Origin: Arthrobacter sp.
GTDB lineage: Bacteria > Actinomycetota > Actinomycetes > Actinomycetales > Micrococcaceae
DNA: 34,805 bases
Direction of reading: 5' to 3'
Assembly (NCBI GenBank): GCA_030147325.1
Contig: JASLAA010000100.1
Span: forward strand, 1 to 34,805
Below the pieces are notes generated by a model. That model was not told the DNA's origin. It did not search any database and saw only the letters and a list, made by a program, of their open reading frames with translations. The position numbers and the translations under genes were made by a program. Shown here piece by piece: positions 1 to 8,257 of the stretch (its first letter is position 1; every line of letters starts with the position of its first letter).

Positions 1-44
1 GTCCGACGGATCGCGCTCTCCGGCACCTGCCGGCGAGGAATCCG

Positions 45-836
45 TCAGGCAGGGACCAGCCGCCCCGTGACGCGCTCGCCGGTGAGCAGTCGCTCGGTGA
101 CCGGCACGCCGTCTTCGACCAGGACGAGAGCACCGTCCTGCCGCCAGACCGTGAGCGCGGCCGCGAGGGCGTGTCCGAGGTCCGTTCCCGGTTCCAGGAG
201 CACTGTCGGACCGACTCCTGGAGCAGCTTGCGGTGCTTCCCCAGCGATGCCGGCATGTGCGGTCTCGACGACCGATCGGGCGAGCTCGTCCACCGTCAGG
301 CCACCGGCTCCCGTCCTCACCAGGAGCGCGGTCGTGCCGGCCTCCGTCGGGTCGACGTAGGCGTCCCCATGCGAGCGGACCTCCGCGGCGAAGTCGACCG
401 CACCGCGGGGAAGGGGGCCTTCCCAGCCGAGGGCCAGGGGGCCGAGGGCGACGCAGACGAGCAGTCGGGGCGGGTCGAGCGCCGGGACGGACCTGGAGGT
501 GACCACGATGTCGGCCGCACTCGGTACGGCCCCGGAGACGTCCGTCCCCCCGCCGGTCCCGTGGGCAGGGCCGGGCAGGCTCACGGAGCAGCCCACCTGC
601 CAGCAGGCGAACGCCAGGGCGAGGGACTTCCAGTGGACCGGCAGGTCGAGCTCCACCGTGGTGCCGCTCTCGGCGTCCAGTTCGTCGACGAGCAGGTTGG
701 AGCTCTTCGCCACCCAGTTGTCGAAGACCCGGCCCGACAGCTCGATGCGGCCCTCGCGGCCGTGCCAGACCAGGCGGGGCGAGGAGGGGTTGACCGACCT
801 CATGTGGGACAGGATCGCGAGCGGTGTCTGGGACAT
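45..836 (-). CDS. TIGR03089 family protein (AMP-binding-enzyme-like)
   Basis: This 263-residue protein matches the actinobacterial TIGR03089 family, whose members resemble the N-terminal part of AMP-forming synthetases but are much shorter. Visible family-like stretches are LVWHGREGRIELSGRVFDNW near residues 22-41 and the segment around HWKSLALAFACWQVGCSV near 68-85. No adenylate-forming P-loop (TSGTTG-type) is recognisable, so I do not assign ligase activity. The ATG at 836 is preceded by GGAAG about 9 nt upstream. It diverges from whiB2; in M. tuberculosis a TIGR03089 member (Rv3268) also lies in the whiB2 region. The minus-strand TATAGA around 930-936 could be its -10. Its molecular function is unknown. 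Confidence 0.85.
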   Translation of the reverse strand: MSQTPLAILSHMRSVNPSSPRLVWHGREGRIELSGRVFDNWVAKSSNLLVDELDAESGTTVELDLPVHWKSLALAFACWQVGCSVSLPGPAHGTGGGTDVSGAVPSAADIVVTSRSVPALDPPRLLVCVALGPLALGWEGPLPRGAVDFAAEVRSHGDAYVDPTEAGTTALLVRTGAGGLTVDELARSVVETAHAGIAGEAPQAAPGVGPTVLLEPGTDLGHALAAALTVWRQDGALVLVEDGVPVTERLLTGERVTGRLVPA

Positions 837-952
837 GATGGTGATCTTCCGGTCGTCGGTGGCCGGCGCCGACGCGCCGACGAAGACAGGTAGTCGGCTC
901 GGCGTGGCGCTCGTGGCTCTGCGCCTCCGACTCTATAAGATTCCCTCCCCGC

Positions 953-982
953 TTGACGGAATTCGACTTACACACGTGTAAT
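953..982 (+). promoter_or_regulatory. whiB2 promoter with overlapping inverted repeat
   Basis: TTGACG (953-958) and TGTAAT (977-982), separated by 18 nt, fit a housekeeping sigma promoter reading toward whiB2. A perfect inverted repeat, TTACAC-AC-GTGTAA (968-981), covers the spacer end and most of the -10. That is the expected position for an operator. The start would lie near 988-990, giving a leader of about 75 nt before the ATG at 1065. The promoter assignment is good; the operator role is inference. Confidence 0.6.
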
Positions 983-1064
983 TAGGCATCGGATTTGTTC
1001 CAGCAGCGGGACGCGACGGTCGTCTCACGCTGATGTTGGAACGGCAACACCGGGAGGGCTGACC

Positions 1065-1655
1065 ATGGGGCAGGCAGAACGCACAGAGGAACGACCAGAC
1101 ATCGCAGCGCAGGCATCGGCCCGCTACGGATCGCGTGGTGTTCCTGCCGACTGGTTCCTCGACCCCGCGGATCCGCTCGCCGGCGAGCGATACCGGGAGG
1201 GCGCGCACAGCCTCGAGGGCCAGGCCACCGCTTTCCTCGCCGCGCACGAGGCACTCGCCGGGCTCCCCGACGTGCAGGAGGGGCCGAGCAGCCTTCTCGT
1301 TCTTCCGACCCTGGACCCTGAGACCGCGTTCATCCTGCCCGAGGTCCAGGAGGACGCCCGCCCTCAGCTCGCCCCCGTCGGCCAGCCCGTCAGGTTCAGC
1401 CCGCCGCTGGTCCCGGGGAACCCCGACGACGACGGCGAACTGTCCTGGCAGGCCGATGCACTGTGCGCGCAGACCGATCCGGAGGCCTTCTTCCCGGAGA
1501 AGGGCGGCTCCACGCGTGACGCCAAGAAGGTCTGCGGCTCCTGCATGGTGAAGTCGGAGTGCCTCGAGTACGCGCTCGAGAACGACGAGCGCTTCGGCAT
1601 CTGGGGTGGGCTCTCGGAGCGCGAGCGGCGCAGGTTGCGGAAGCGAGCGGTCTGA
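1065..1655 (+). CDS. whiB2: WhiB family transcriptional regulator, WhiB2-like, with long N-terminal extension
   Basis: WhiB proteins carry an oxygen- and nitric-oxide-sensitive [4Fe-4S] cluster and regulate transcription; WhiB2/WhmD is linked to septation and cell division. The four cluster cysteines are C134, C157, C160 and C166 (C-X22-C-X2-C-X5-C). The G-I-W-G-G turn is at 178-182, followed by a basic RRRLRKR tail. The core occupies only the last 75 or so residues; about 120 residues precede it, whereas WhiB2 proteins are usually around 90-130 residues. The ATG at 1065 has GGGAGG 7 nt upstream, which favours the long form; an internal in-frame GTG near residue 70 is an alternative. It is first in an operon with the glycosyltransferase and DUF5719 genes. 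The WhiB family call is near certain; WhiB2 rests on neighbourhood. Confidence 0.92.
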   Translation: MGQAERTEERPDIAAQASARYGSRGVPADWFLDPADPLAGERYREGAHSLEGQATAFLAAHEALAGLPDVQEGPSSLLVLPTLDPETAFILPEVQEDARPQLAPVGQPVRFSPPLVPGNPDDDGELSWQADALCAQTDPEAFFPEKGGSTRDAKKVCGSCMVKSECLEYALENDERFGIWGGLSERERRRLRKRAV

Positions 1656-4600
1656 TCCGGTTCCACCTCCGCGTCACCGCCGTTGTCGTAGCCCACAACG
1701 GCGCCGAGTACCTTCCAGCGACGCTCGAAGCACTCGAACGCCAGACCCGCCCGGCTGACTTCTGCGTCGGTGTGGACACCGGGTCGACGGACGAGTCGGC
1801 CTCCATCCTCCAACTCCACCTCCCCACGGGCAGCCCCGTGGTGGGCGCTCCGGGCCGCGCCGGGTTCGGTACGGCCGTCCGGACAGCGGTCGCCGAGATC
1901 CCCGAGCGGAAGCACGCGGGGGAGGCGGGGGCGCACGAGTGGCTGTGGCTCCTCCACGACGATTCGGCACCCGAGCCGACGGCGCTCGCCGAGCTCCTGC
2001 TCGCGGTCGAGCGCGCACCGTCGGTCACCATCGCGGGCGCCAAGCAGGTGGCGTGGAACAACCGCCGTGAACTGGTGGACGTCGGGCTCTCGATCAGCAG
2101 GTGGGCAGAACGGCTGTCACTCATCGACGTCGACGAGCACGACCAGGGGCAGTACGACGCCCGGAGCGATGTGTTCGCCGTCAACTCCGCGGGCATGCTC
2201 GTGCGTCGCGACGTGTGGGACCTGCTCGGCGGTTTCGACCCGGCGCTGCACGGAGTGGGCGACGACGTCGACCTCTGCTGGCGCAACCGCCTCGCCGGGC
2301 ACCGGGTGGTGGTGGTGCCGTCTGCGGTCCTCCGCCACGCGACCTCGCGGCTGCACCCCTTCTCCACGCCTCGTGCCGCGCGCGCCGCCGAGGTCTATCT
2401 CCGGCTCAAGCATGCAACCGCCTGGCAGGTCCCGTTCCTCGCCGTCGGCGCCGTTCTCGGAGGTCTCGGGCGCCTCCTCCTCGGCCTCCTCGCCAAGGAT
2501 CCAGCCCATGGAACGGGGCAGCTGCTGGGCAGCCTCGCCGGGGTCCTCCGGCCCATCAACCTGTGGCGCTCACGTCGATCGGCTGCAAAGACCAGGCGGC
2601 GTCCGCGCTCGATCGTCCGACCGCTCATCACGTCCCGCCGCGATGTCTGGTCCCACCGCCGGTCCGTCATCGATGCATTCACCTCCCGGGGCACCGCGGA
2701 CGCCCGGGAGGAAGCCGGGTCCACGGAGGAGTACGTCCCGTCGGGGAACAGCAACGACGATTTCGCCGCGCTGGCCACTCCCGGCCGCCTGTGGGTCGGC
2801 GCAGGCGCGGTGGTCGCCGTCGTGGTGCTGCTCGTTGCCGCGCTGACCGGGCTGCACCGCCTGATCGGCTCGGCGGCACTCGCCGGCGGCGCGTTGCTGC
2901 CCGTCGCCGAGGACCCGGGAAGCATCTGGGCCGGGGCGACGTCCTGGTGGGCAGGCCTCGGTGCCGGCTTCGCAGCGCATGGCTCACCCTTCTCGTACGT
3001 GCTGTGGCTGCTCTCGCTCGTGGGACTCGGCTCCGCCAACACGGCCGTCGTCGTCCTCCTGGTCTGCGCCCTGCCCCTGGCCGGACTGGCTGCCTGGTAC
3101 GCGGCCGGGGCCCTGACCGCATCGCGAGGCCTGCGCCTCTGGGCCGCCCTCCTCTGGGGCGCGGCGCCAGCCCTCCAGGTAGCTCTCGGCAGTGGTCGCC
3201 TCGGCGCGCTCATCGCCCATGTCCTGCTGCCACTGGCACTGCTCGGCACTGTGCGTGCCGTCGGCGCAGCGCTCGCCTCCCGCCGGATGCCGGAGGGCAT
3301 CATCAAGCCCGGGATCAACGGGACGCGAAGCTGGACGGCCGCGGCGGCAGCAGGTCTTCTCCTCGCCGTCATCACGGCTTCGGCTCCCTCGCTCCTGCCG
3401 TTCGTCGTGCTCGTCCTGGTGTTCGCCGTGGTCGTCGGCGGGCGCCGTGCGCGGCCGCTGTGGTGGACACTCCTGCCCGTCGTGGCACTGCACCTGCCCT
3501 ACGCGCTGTCCGCGGTGCGGCAGCCACGCGGCCTCCTCGGCGATCCGGGAGTGCCCACGCCGTTCGATCCCGGCGCACCCTGGCAGCAGCTCCTCGGGTT
3601 CCCGGTGTCGTTCGATCCGTTCGTCCCGCCCGCCGCGCTCGAGGGTCTCCCGGCCGGTCCGTGGTCTCTCGTCGTTGCCCTGCTGATCGGCGCGCCCGTC
3701 GTGGTGCTGGCCGCCGTCGCCCTGTTCCTGCGGCGCGGACGCGGTGCCGCCGTCCGTCGGTTCTGGCTGCTGGCCGTGCCGGCCCTCGCCCTGGCCGTCC
3801 TGGCGCCCGCCTTCCCGGTGGCCGTCGGTCCGCGTGAACTGATCGGGGTCTATCCCGGGCCGCTCGTCTCCGTGGTCTGGCTGTGCCTGCTGGCAGCGGC
3901 GCTCTCGGGACTGCCCGACCGGTCGGTCCCGAACGCATCGGCTGCCCGTCCTGCTGCGCGTCGCCCGCTCCGTATCGCCGGCGCCACGGTTCTCGCCGTC
4001 GGACCGCTCCTCAGCCTCGGATTGTGGCTGGTGCCCGAGGTCACGGGCCCTGCGGCTGCGGTCGTGGAGCCTGTCGTGCTCGCCGGCGATCCGACGGAAG
4101 CCACCCCTGCCGATGAATCCCGGACCACCGACTTCGGCACGTCCCTCCTGATCGGGCCCGCAGCGGAGCGGCCGTTGCCCGCCACCGCAGCGGACCGGGG
4201 GACCGGCCCGGACCGGACGCGCACCCTCGTCATCACGGTCGACGACGAGGATGACGTCGCGGCCGCCCTGATGCGTGGAGGGGGCACCACGCTCGATGCG
4301 CTGAATCCGCTCGTCGCCGCCGGCGAGCTCCAGGGGGCCGGAACGGTCGCCGTCCGGGAGGACGGCGAGTCCGCCCGGATCCTGCGCTCCACCGTCGCGG
4401 TCATCGTCGGCGCCACCGGGGCCGATCCACGCCCCGAGCTCCGGGACCTCGGCGTCGGTTTCGTGGTGCTCCGCCAGTCCGAGACCGCGGGTGATTTCCT
4501 CAGCGGCCGCATCGACTCCGGTCCCGGCCTGACGGCCGTGGGTGACACGGAGGCGGGACGGCTGTGGCGCGTTGCACCGGCGACCCTGGCCGACGGCACG

Positions 4601-5110
4601 GCGGACGAGGGGGACTCCACGGCGCGGGTCCGCGTGGTCGGCGCCGACGGGCGCACCGAGGCCCTGGTCCCTTCCGCCGCGGTCGGGGCCGCAGGGTCGA
4701 TCGAGGAGGGTGCGGCAGGCCGCACCCTCGTCCTCGCCGAACAGGCCGATCCGGGGTGGCAGGCGACCCTCGGCGGTCGTCGGCTCGACGCGGCGTCCGC
4801 GGGCTGGCAGCAGTCGTTCGCACTCCCGGCCGAGGGCGGAAGGGTCGAGGTCTCGTACGTGAGCCCGTACCAGCCGTGGGCCCACGTCGCGCAGGGGATC
4901 CTGCTCGCGCTGACCCTCCTCCTGGCGGTCCCCATCCCGTCGCGGCCCCGCGTAGTGCGCCCTCGGGGTAGCCGCAGGCCCGTTCATCACGACGGTCGCA
5001 GCTCCCACCCGGACGCTCCATCGGCGCAGGACGAGGACGGGGCGGCGGCCGCCGATCCCATCCCGGACGATGTCCCCCAGCCCGTGACCAGTGGAAGAAG
5101 CTCGATGTGA
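1559..5110 (+). CDS. GT2 glycosyltransferase fused to a large polytopic membrane domain
   Basis: The N-terminal half is a GT-A family 2 domain, beginning at TAVVVAHNG. It has DTGSTDES (nucleotide-binding region), LLHDDSAPEP (DXD-like metal site) and GDDVDLCWRN, as in rhamnosyl/galactofuranosyl transferases. From about residue 285 come roughly a dozen hydrophobic segments, then an extracytoplasmic region with a DPGWQATLGG motif reminiscent of the AftD/YfhO class, a final membrane segment and a charged tail. The likely role is glycan assembly for the envelope; the acceptor is unknown. The start is unclear. The only standard start upstream of the GT2 domain is GTG 1559, which overlaps whiB2 by 97 nt and would read the conserved WhiB C-terminus out of frame. 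A CTG at 1652 forming CTGA with the whiB2 stop may be the true start. Its stop overlaps the next gene. Confidence 0.88.
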   Translation: MPRVRARERRALRHLGWALGARAAQVAEASGLIRFHLRVTAVVVAHNGAEYLPATLEALERQTRPADFCVGVDTGSTDESASILQLHLPTGSPVVGAPGRAGFGTAVRTAVAEIPERKHAGEAGAHEWLWLLHDDSAPEPTALAELLLAVERAPSVTIAGAKQVAWNNRRELVDVGLSISRWAERLSLIDVDEHDQGQYDARSDVFAVNSAGMLVRRDVWDLLGGFDPALHGVGDDVDLCWRNRLAGHRVVVVPSAVLRHATSRLHPFSTPRAARAAEVYLRLKHATAWQVPFLAVGAVLGGLGRLLLGLLAKDPAHGTGQLLGSLAGVLRPINLWRSRRSAAKTRRRPRSIVRPLITSRRDVWSHRRSVIDAFTSRGTADAREEAGSTEEYVPSGNSNDDFAALATPGRLWVGAGAVVAVVVLLVAALTGLHRLIGSAALAGGALLPVAEDPGSIWAGATSWWAGLGAGFAAHGSPFSYVLWLLSLVGLGSANTAVVVLLVCALPLAGLAAWYAAGALTASRGLRLWAALLWGAAPALQVALGSGRLGALIAHVLLPLALLGTVRAVGAALASRRMPEGIIKPGINGTRSWTAAAAAGLLLAVITASAPSLLPFVVLVLVFAVVVGGRRARPLWWTLLPVVALHLPYALSAVRQPRGLLGDPGVPTPFDPGAPWQQLLGFPVSFDPFVPPAALEGLPAGPWSLVVALLIGAPVVVLAAVALFLRRGRGAAVRRFWLLAVPALALAVLAPAFPVAVGPRELIGVYPGPLVSVVWLCLLAAALSGLPDRSVPNASAARPAARRPLRIAGATVLAVGPLLSLGLWLVPEVTGPAAAVVEPVVLAGDPTEATPADESRTTDFGTSLLIGPAAERPLPATAADRGTGPDRTRTLVITVDDEDDVAAALMRGGGTTLDALNPLVAAGELQGAGTVAVREDGESARILRSTVAVIVGATGADPRPELRDLGVGFVVLRQSETAGDFLSGRIDSGPGLTAVGDTEAGRLWRVAPATLADGTADEGDSTARVRVVGADGRTEALVPSAAVGAAGSIEEGAAGRTLVLAEQADPGWQATLGGRRLDAASAGWQQSFALPAEGGRVEVSYVSPYQPWAHVAQGILLALTLLLAVPIPSRPRVVRPRGSRRPVHHDGRSSHPDAPSAQDEDGAAAADPIPDDVPQPVTSGRSSM

Positions 5111-7131
5111 TGTGGGGACGTAAGCGCAGGACGCCGGTCACGGATGGGGTGGCCAGGCCTGTGCCCGTCGACGGCGCACCCACCGACACCGATCGAGCGC
5201 AGATTCCGGTCGGACACGCACCCCTTCCCGAGCCCCCTGGAGAGCCGGGTGCGGCTGAGATCGTGGCGCCGGATGAGGAGCCTGTCGCAGGACGGGACAC
5301 CGACCCGTTCGCGGAGCCGGTTCCGGATCCGGTCCCCGGATCGGGGATCGATCGCGTCGGCGCCCGGTTCCCGGACGAGGGCGGCTCCGCTCGCGACACG
5401 GCGTCGGCGCCGGTGGACGGCGATGCCTCCGCCCGCGACACGGTGACGGCGCCCCACCACACCGTGGATGCTGCGGTCGCCGCTCGGGCGGTCGCACGGG
5501 ACAGGGCCGCAGGATTCCCGGTCGGCCACCGTCGGACGCGTGTCGGGACCGCAATCGGCGCGGCAACCGGCGTCGTCCTCCTGGCTGCTACCGCCGCCGT
5601 CGCGTCGGGTGCGGTCACCGATGCCTTCGTCCCGACGTCGGATGCGGAGATCTCGGTGCCTGCGGCCGCCGTTCCTGCGGGCGACTACTCGGCCGTGTGC
5701 CCCGCACCGCCGCGACTGTTCGAGGCGGCCGTCGGAGGCGGGGACCCCGCCTTCAGCCCGGCGTCCGGCACGGCGAGGACCACGGTCTCCGCACTGGTGC
5801 TGAGCGACCTCAGTGCCACGATCACCGGGAGCGCGATCACGCCGGCCGACGGCGGCGATCCCCTCGCCGTCATCCGGGACTTCATGCCCGAGACGACCGA
5901 GTCCCAGGATGCACCGGCCAGCAGCAGCGAGGACGGGCTCACCAACCGCGTCGCGGGAGTGTCCAGGGGCGTGGTGGTCACCGCCCCGTCGGTCCTCCGT
6001 GCACAGCCCCAGGGCGGGCTGACTCCGGTCGCGGCAGCGACCACCACCTACACGGCCACAGACGGAGACCTCCGCGGGCTGGCTGTGACGGGATGCCAGG
6101 CCCCGTCGAGCGACTTCTGGCTGATGGGAGCGTCCACGACGGTCGGCCAGTCCTCCGTCCTGACGCTCACCAACCCCACCGGTACCCCCGCCACCGTCCG
6201 GCTGGAACTGTACGGCCAGGACGGCCCCATCGAGGCCGCCGGCAGTCGCGGTCAGCTGGTCGCGCCGGGTGAGACCCGCCAGATCGTCCTCGCAGGGCTG
6301 GCGGGCAACCAGGAATCGCTCGCCGTCCGGGTTCGCAGCGACGGCGGACGGATCGCCGGATTCGTCCAGCAGAGCGTGCTCAGGGGACTCACCCCCGGCG
6401 GTGTCGAGATGCTCTCGCCGACCGGCGGTGCCGGCGTCACGCAGGTGCTGCCCGGCGTCGTCGTGCAGGACGACGCCACTGCCCGGCGCATCCGAGAGCA
6501 GGAAGGCTACGGGTCCGCCGCGCCGCAGCTGCAGGTACTCGTTCCGGGCTCGAGCGACGCGGTCCTCGACATCAAGGTGTACGGGAGCGACGGCGAGGTG
6601 GCGCTCCCGGAGGGAGGCGTCGTGACGGCCGCCGCCGGCTCCGTGACGGCGGTACCCCTCGAGTTCCTGCCCGAGGGCAATTACACGGTCTCGGTCACCT
6701 CCGACGTCTCGGTCGTGGCGGCAGCCCGGGTGTCCCGCGGGATCGACGCCGGGGAACCCGTGGATCTCGCGGGGGTCCCGGCCGCGATCCGGCTCGGAAG
6801 CGGCCACGCCGTGGCACTCGCGGACGGCGCAGACTCCTCGCTCGTCCTGGGCGCCCCGAGCGGCAGGGGCGAGGTGACGCTGACACCGGTCGCGGCGGAC
6901 GGCGTTCTCGGTGATCCCGTGATGATCGGCATCGCCGGCGGGACGTCGGTCACCGTGCCGTCGTCATCGCTCGGCCGCAACCCCGCCGGAGTCATCATCG
7001 ATGCGACGGGCGACCCGGTCTACGGTGCCCAGGTCCTGACCCTGGCCGGCGCGCGGTCCGGGGTGTCCGTGACGAGCGTGCCCGCCGGCGCGACCGGGCC
7101 GCAGAGCATCCCCGTGCAGCTCGGCTACTGA
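5107..7131 (+). CDS. DUF5719 family membrane-anchored protein
   Basis: A 674-residue protein with an acidic, Pro/Asp-rich N-terminal segment of about 140 residues, one membrane helix (about 147-170, VVLLAATAAVAS) and a large extracytoplasmic part containing the DUF5719 signature. That part includes VLTLTNPTGTPATVRLELYG and repeated beta-rich Ig-like stretches. No catalytic motif is visible. The start is GTG 5107 or ATG 5110, the latter sharing one base with the upstream TGA. GGAAGAAG at 5093-5100 serves either start. The overlap implies translational coupling to the glycosyltransferase. DUF5719 genes are commonly found next to this type of glycosyltransferase in Actinobacteria, so a partner role in surface glycan assembly or anchoring is a reasonable inference. 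Function is otherwise unknown. Confidence 0.88.
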   Translation: MMWGRKRRTPVTDGVARPVPVDGAPTDTDRAQIPVGHAPLPEPPGEPGAAEIVAPDEEPVAGRDTDPFAEPVPDPVPGSGIDRVGARFPDEGGSARDTASAPVDGDASARDTVTAPHHTVDAAVAARAVARDRAAGFPVGHRRTRVGTAIGAATGVVLLAATAAVASGAVTDAFVPTSDAEISVPAAAVPAGDYSAVCPAPPRLFEAAVGGGDPAFSPASGTARTTVSALVLSDLSATITGSAITPADGGDPLAVIRDFMPETTESQDAPASSSEDGLTNRVAGVSRGVVVTAPSVLRAQPQGGLTPVAAATTTYTATDGDLRGLAVTGCQAPSSDFWLMGASTTVGQSSVLTLTNPTGTPATVRLELYGQDGPIEAAGSRGQLVAPGETRQIVLAGLAGNQESLAVRVRSDGGRIAGFVQQSVLRGLTPGGVEMLSPTGGAGVTQVLPGVVVQDDATARRIREQEGYGSAAPQLQVLVPGSSDAVLDIKVYGSDGEVALPEGGVVTAAAGSVTAVPLEFLPEGNYTVSVTSDVSVVAAARVSRGIDAGEPVDLAGVPAAIRLGSGHAVALADGADSSLVLGAPSGRGEVTLTPVAADGVLGDPVMIGIAGGTSVTVPSSSLGRNPAGVIIDATGDPVYGAQVLTLAGARSGVSVTSVPAGATGPQSIPVQLGY

Positions 7132-7140
7132 CGAAGCGAG

Positions 7141-7169
7141 CGGACGTTCCTCAGGCCTGGGAACGTCCG
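7141..7169. terminator. Bidirectional hairpin between convergent genes
   Basis: A perfect 10-bp inverted repeat, CGGACGTTCC / GGAACGTCCG, flanks a 9-nt loop between the convergent DUF5719 and zincin-like genes. The stop codon of the minus-strand gene (7151-7153) lies in the loop, so the right arm is coding. There is no clear T-run. Confidence 0.6.
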
Positions 7170-7645
7170 TAGGCAGGGTCCACAGCTTCGGGAGCGAGTC
7201 CCATGAGTTCGGCGGTCTGCTCGACGACGACGTCGTGCACCAGTTCGTTGACGGGCAGGACCGACCGGGCGGCCATGAGGACGGGGTGGCGATAGATGGT
7301 GATCACCGCGGGGCGGCCGGGAGCGGCGGGGGAGCAGGAACCGAGCAGTCCCCGCAGCGTCTCCGGCGTCATGTCCTCGAGGCCCTCCGGGATCTCCTGC
7401 ACCACGATCTGCAGGTCCTGGATGCGCTCTCCCCACAGTCTCTCGAGTCGAGACGCCGACTCCATCACCCAGTCGTCGAACTGCTCCGACCTGGAGCGCG
7501 ACCCGGGGAGGTGCTGGGAGAGCAGTTCCCCCCGCATGCCCCGACCTCGGCGGTTCCGGCGGCGTTCGTAGAACGACCGCGTCGGACGCCCGCCCGAGGA
7601 CGTCGGATCGGTCAGATCGACCGAAAAACTGGAGTCATCCTGCAT
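7151..7645 (-). CDS. Metallopeptidase-family (zincin-1-like, Rv3259-type) protein with degenerate active site
   Basis: From ATG 7645 the protein is 164 residues. It matches the actinobacterial metallopeptidase family (PF06262-like) related to M. tuberculosis Rv3259, including the conserved MRGELLSQHLPGSRSRSEQFD and RLWGERIQDLQIVVQEIP segments. The zinc motif HExxH is not present: the equivalent position reads ELVHDVVVEQTAELMGL. Proteolytic activity is therefore doubtful, despite the family name. I chose ATG 7645 rather than upstream codons because a TACAGT hexamer ends 6 nt before it, typical of leaderless transcription, and homology begins there. It diverges from DUF3499, the same neighbours as Rv3259/Rv3258c in mycobacteria. 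Confidence 0.82.
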   Translation of the reverse strand: MQDDSSFSVDLTDPTSSGGRPTRSFYERRRNRRGRGMRGELLSQHLPGSRSRSEQFDDWVMESASRLERLWGERIQDLQIVVQEIPEGLEDMTPETLRGLLGSCSPAAPGRPAVITIYRHPVLMAARSVLPVNELVHDVVVEQTAELMGLAPEAVDPAYGRSQA

Positions 7646-7651
7646 GTAAAG

Positions 7652-7657
7652 ACTGTA
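7652..7657 (-). promoter_or_regulatory. -10 element, leaderless start of zincin-like gene
   Basis: TACAGT on the minus strand ends 6 nt before the ATG at 7645, so transcription would begin at or next to the start codon. No ribosome binding site is visible. Confidence 0.55.
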
Positions 7658-7751
7658 AGCCTTGAACCCGCCGCCCGCACTCCTCCGGCGCCTGCGGTTC
7701 GGCCTTGCCCACGCCCGGTGCTCCCTGACCCGTCCCGCGGGCAAAGGCCGG

Positions 7752-7757
7752 TAGGCT
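7752..7757 (+). promoter_or_regulatory. -10 element, leaderless start of DUF3499 gene
   Basis: TAGGCT ends 8 nt before the GTG at 7766, consistent with a leaderless transcript. Confidence 0.55.
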
Positions 7758-7765
7758 TGCCGATC

Positions 7766-8152
7766 GTGGGATCACTCCGTCAATGCTCCAGATCAGCCTG
7801 CCAGCGGCCGGCGGTGGCCACCCTCACCTATGTCTACGGCGACTCGACCGCGGTCCTCGGACCACTGGCCACCTACGCGGAGCCGCACACGTACGACCTG
7901 TGCGCCATCCACGCCGAACGCCTGACGGTCCCGCGGGGATGGGAAGTGGTGCGCCTGGCGCTGCCGGACGTCGCGCCGGAGCACAATTCCGACGACCTCC
8001 TGGCACTGGCCGATGCTGTGCGTGAGGCGGCAGCCGAGCCCGTGGTGGAGCAGCCCCCGATGGGTCAGCGCGGTGTGCGCGCGCCGATGGAACCCCCGGC
8101 CGGTGTCAGCGGTCCGCGCCGTGGCCACCTCCGCATCCTGCGCGAGCCCTGA
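7766..8152 (+). CDS. DUF3499 family protein (putative zinc-binding)
   Basis: This 128-residue protein begins MGSLRQCSRSACQRPAVATL, the DUF3499 signature, followed by TYVYGDSTAVLGPLA and YDLCAIHAERLTVPRGWEV. Cysteines 7 and 12 with C46 and H49 could form a zinc site (CX4C and CX2H); that is inference. GTG 7766 is chosen because the conserved signature starts at once and the -10 hexamer is directly upstream. The longer open frame upstream overlaps the divergent promoter region and is not plausible. M. tuberculosis Rv3258c is the equivalent next to whiB2. The C-terminal 40 residues are Pro/Gly/Arg-rich and probably disordered. Function unknown. Confidence 0.9.
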   Translation: MGSLRQCSRSACQRPAVATLTYVYGDSTAVLGPLATYAEPHTYDLCAIHAERLTVPRGWEVVRLALPDVAPEHNSDDLLALADAVREAAAEPVVEQPPMGQRGVRAPMEPPAGVSGPRRGHLRILREP

Positions 8153-8173
8153 CGTAGGTTCCGTCCCGCCCGT

Positions 8174-8195
8174 GGCGGTCTCCCGATGGGCCGCC
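8174..8195 (+). terminator. Possible hairpin after DUF3499 gene
   Basis: GGCGG and CCGCC arms enclose an inner CCC-GAT-GGG stem with a three-base bulge, 22 nt after the DUF3499 stop. There is no T-run, so terminator activity is uncertain. Confidence 0.3.
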
Positions 8196-8211
8196 GGACG
8201 GACCCCCGCGC

Positions 8212-8217
8212 TAGACT
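8212..8217 (+). promoter_or_regulatory. -10 element for Trm112-ahcY
   Basis: TAGACT lies 40 nt upstream of the ATG at 8258. It would give a leader of about 33 nt. No convincing -35 is visible. Confidence 0.45.
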
Positions 8218-8257
8218 TGGGGGCAGGACATCCTTCCGTTTCGAGCGAAAGCCGACC

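Noticed and set aside
2984..5008. A 674-residue minus-strand open frame
   Set aside because: Antisense to the glycosyltransferase membrane domain. Composition is Arg/Gly/Asp/Gln-rich with no motif.
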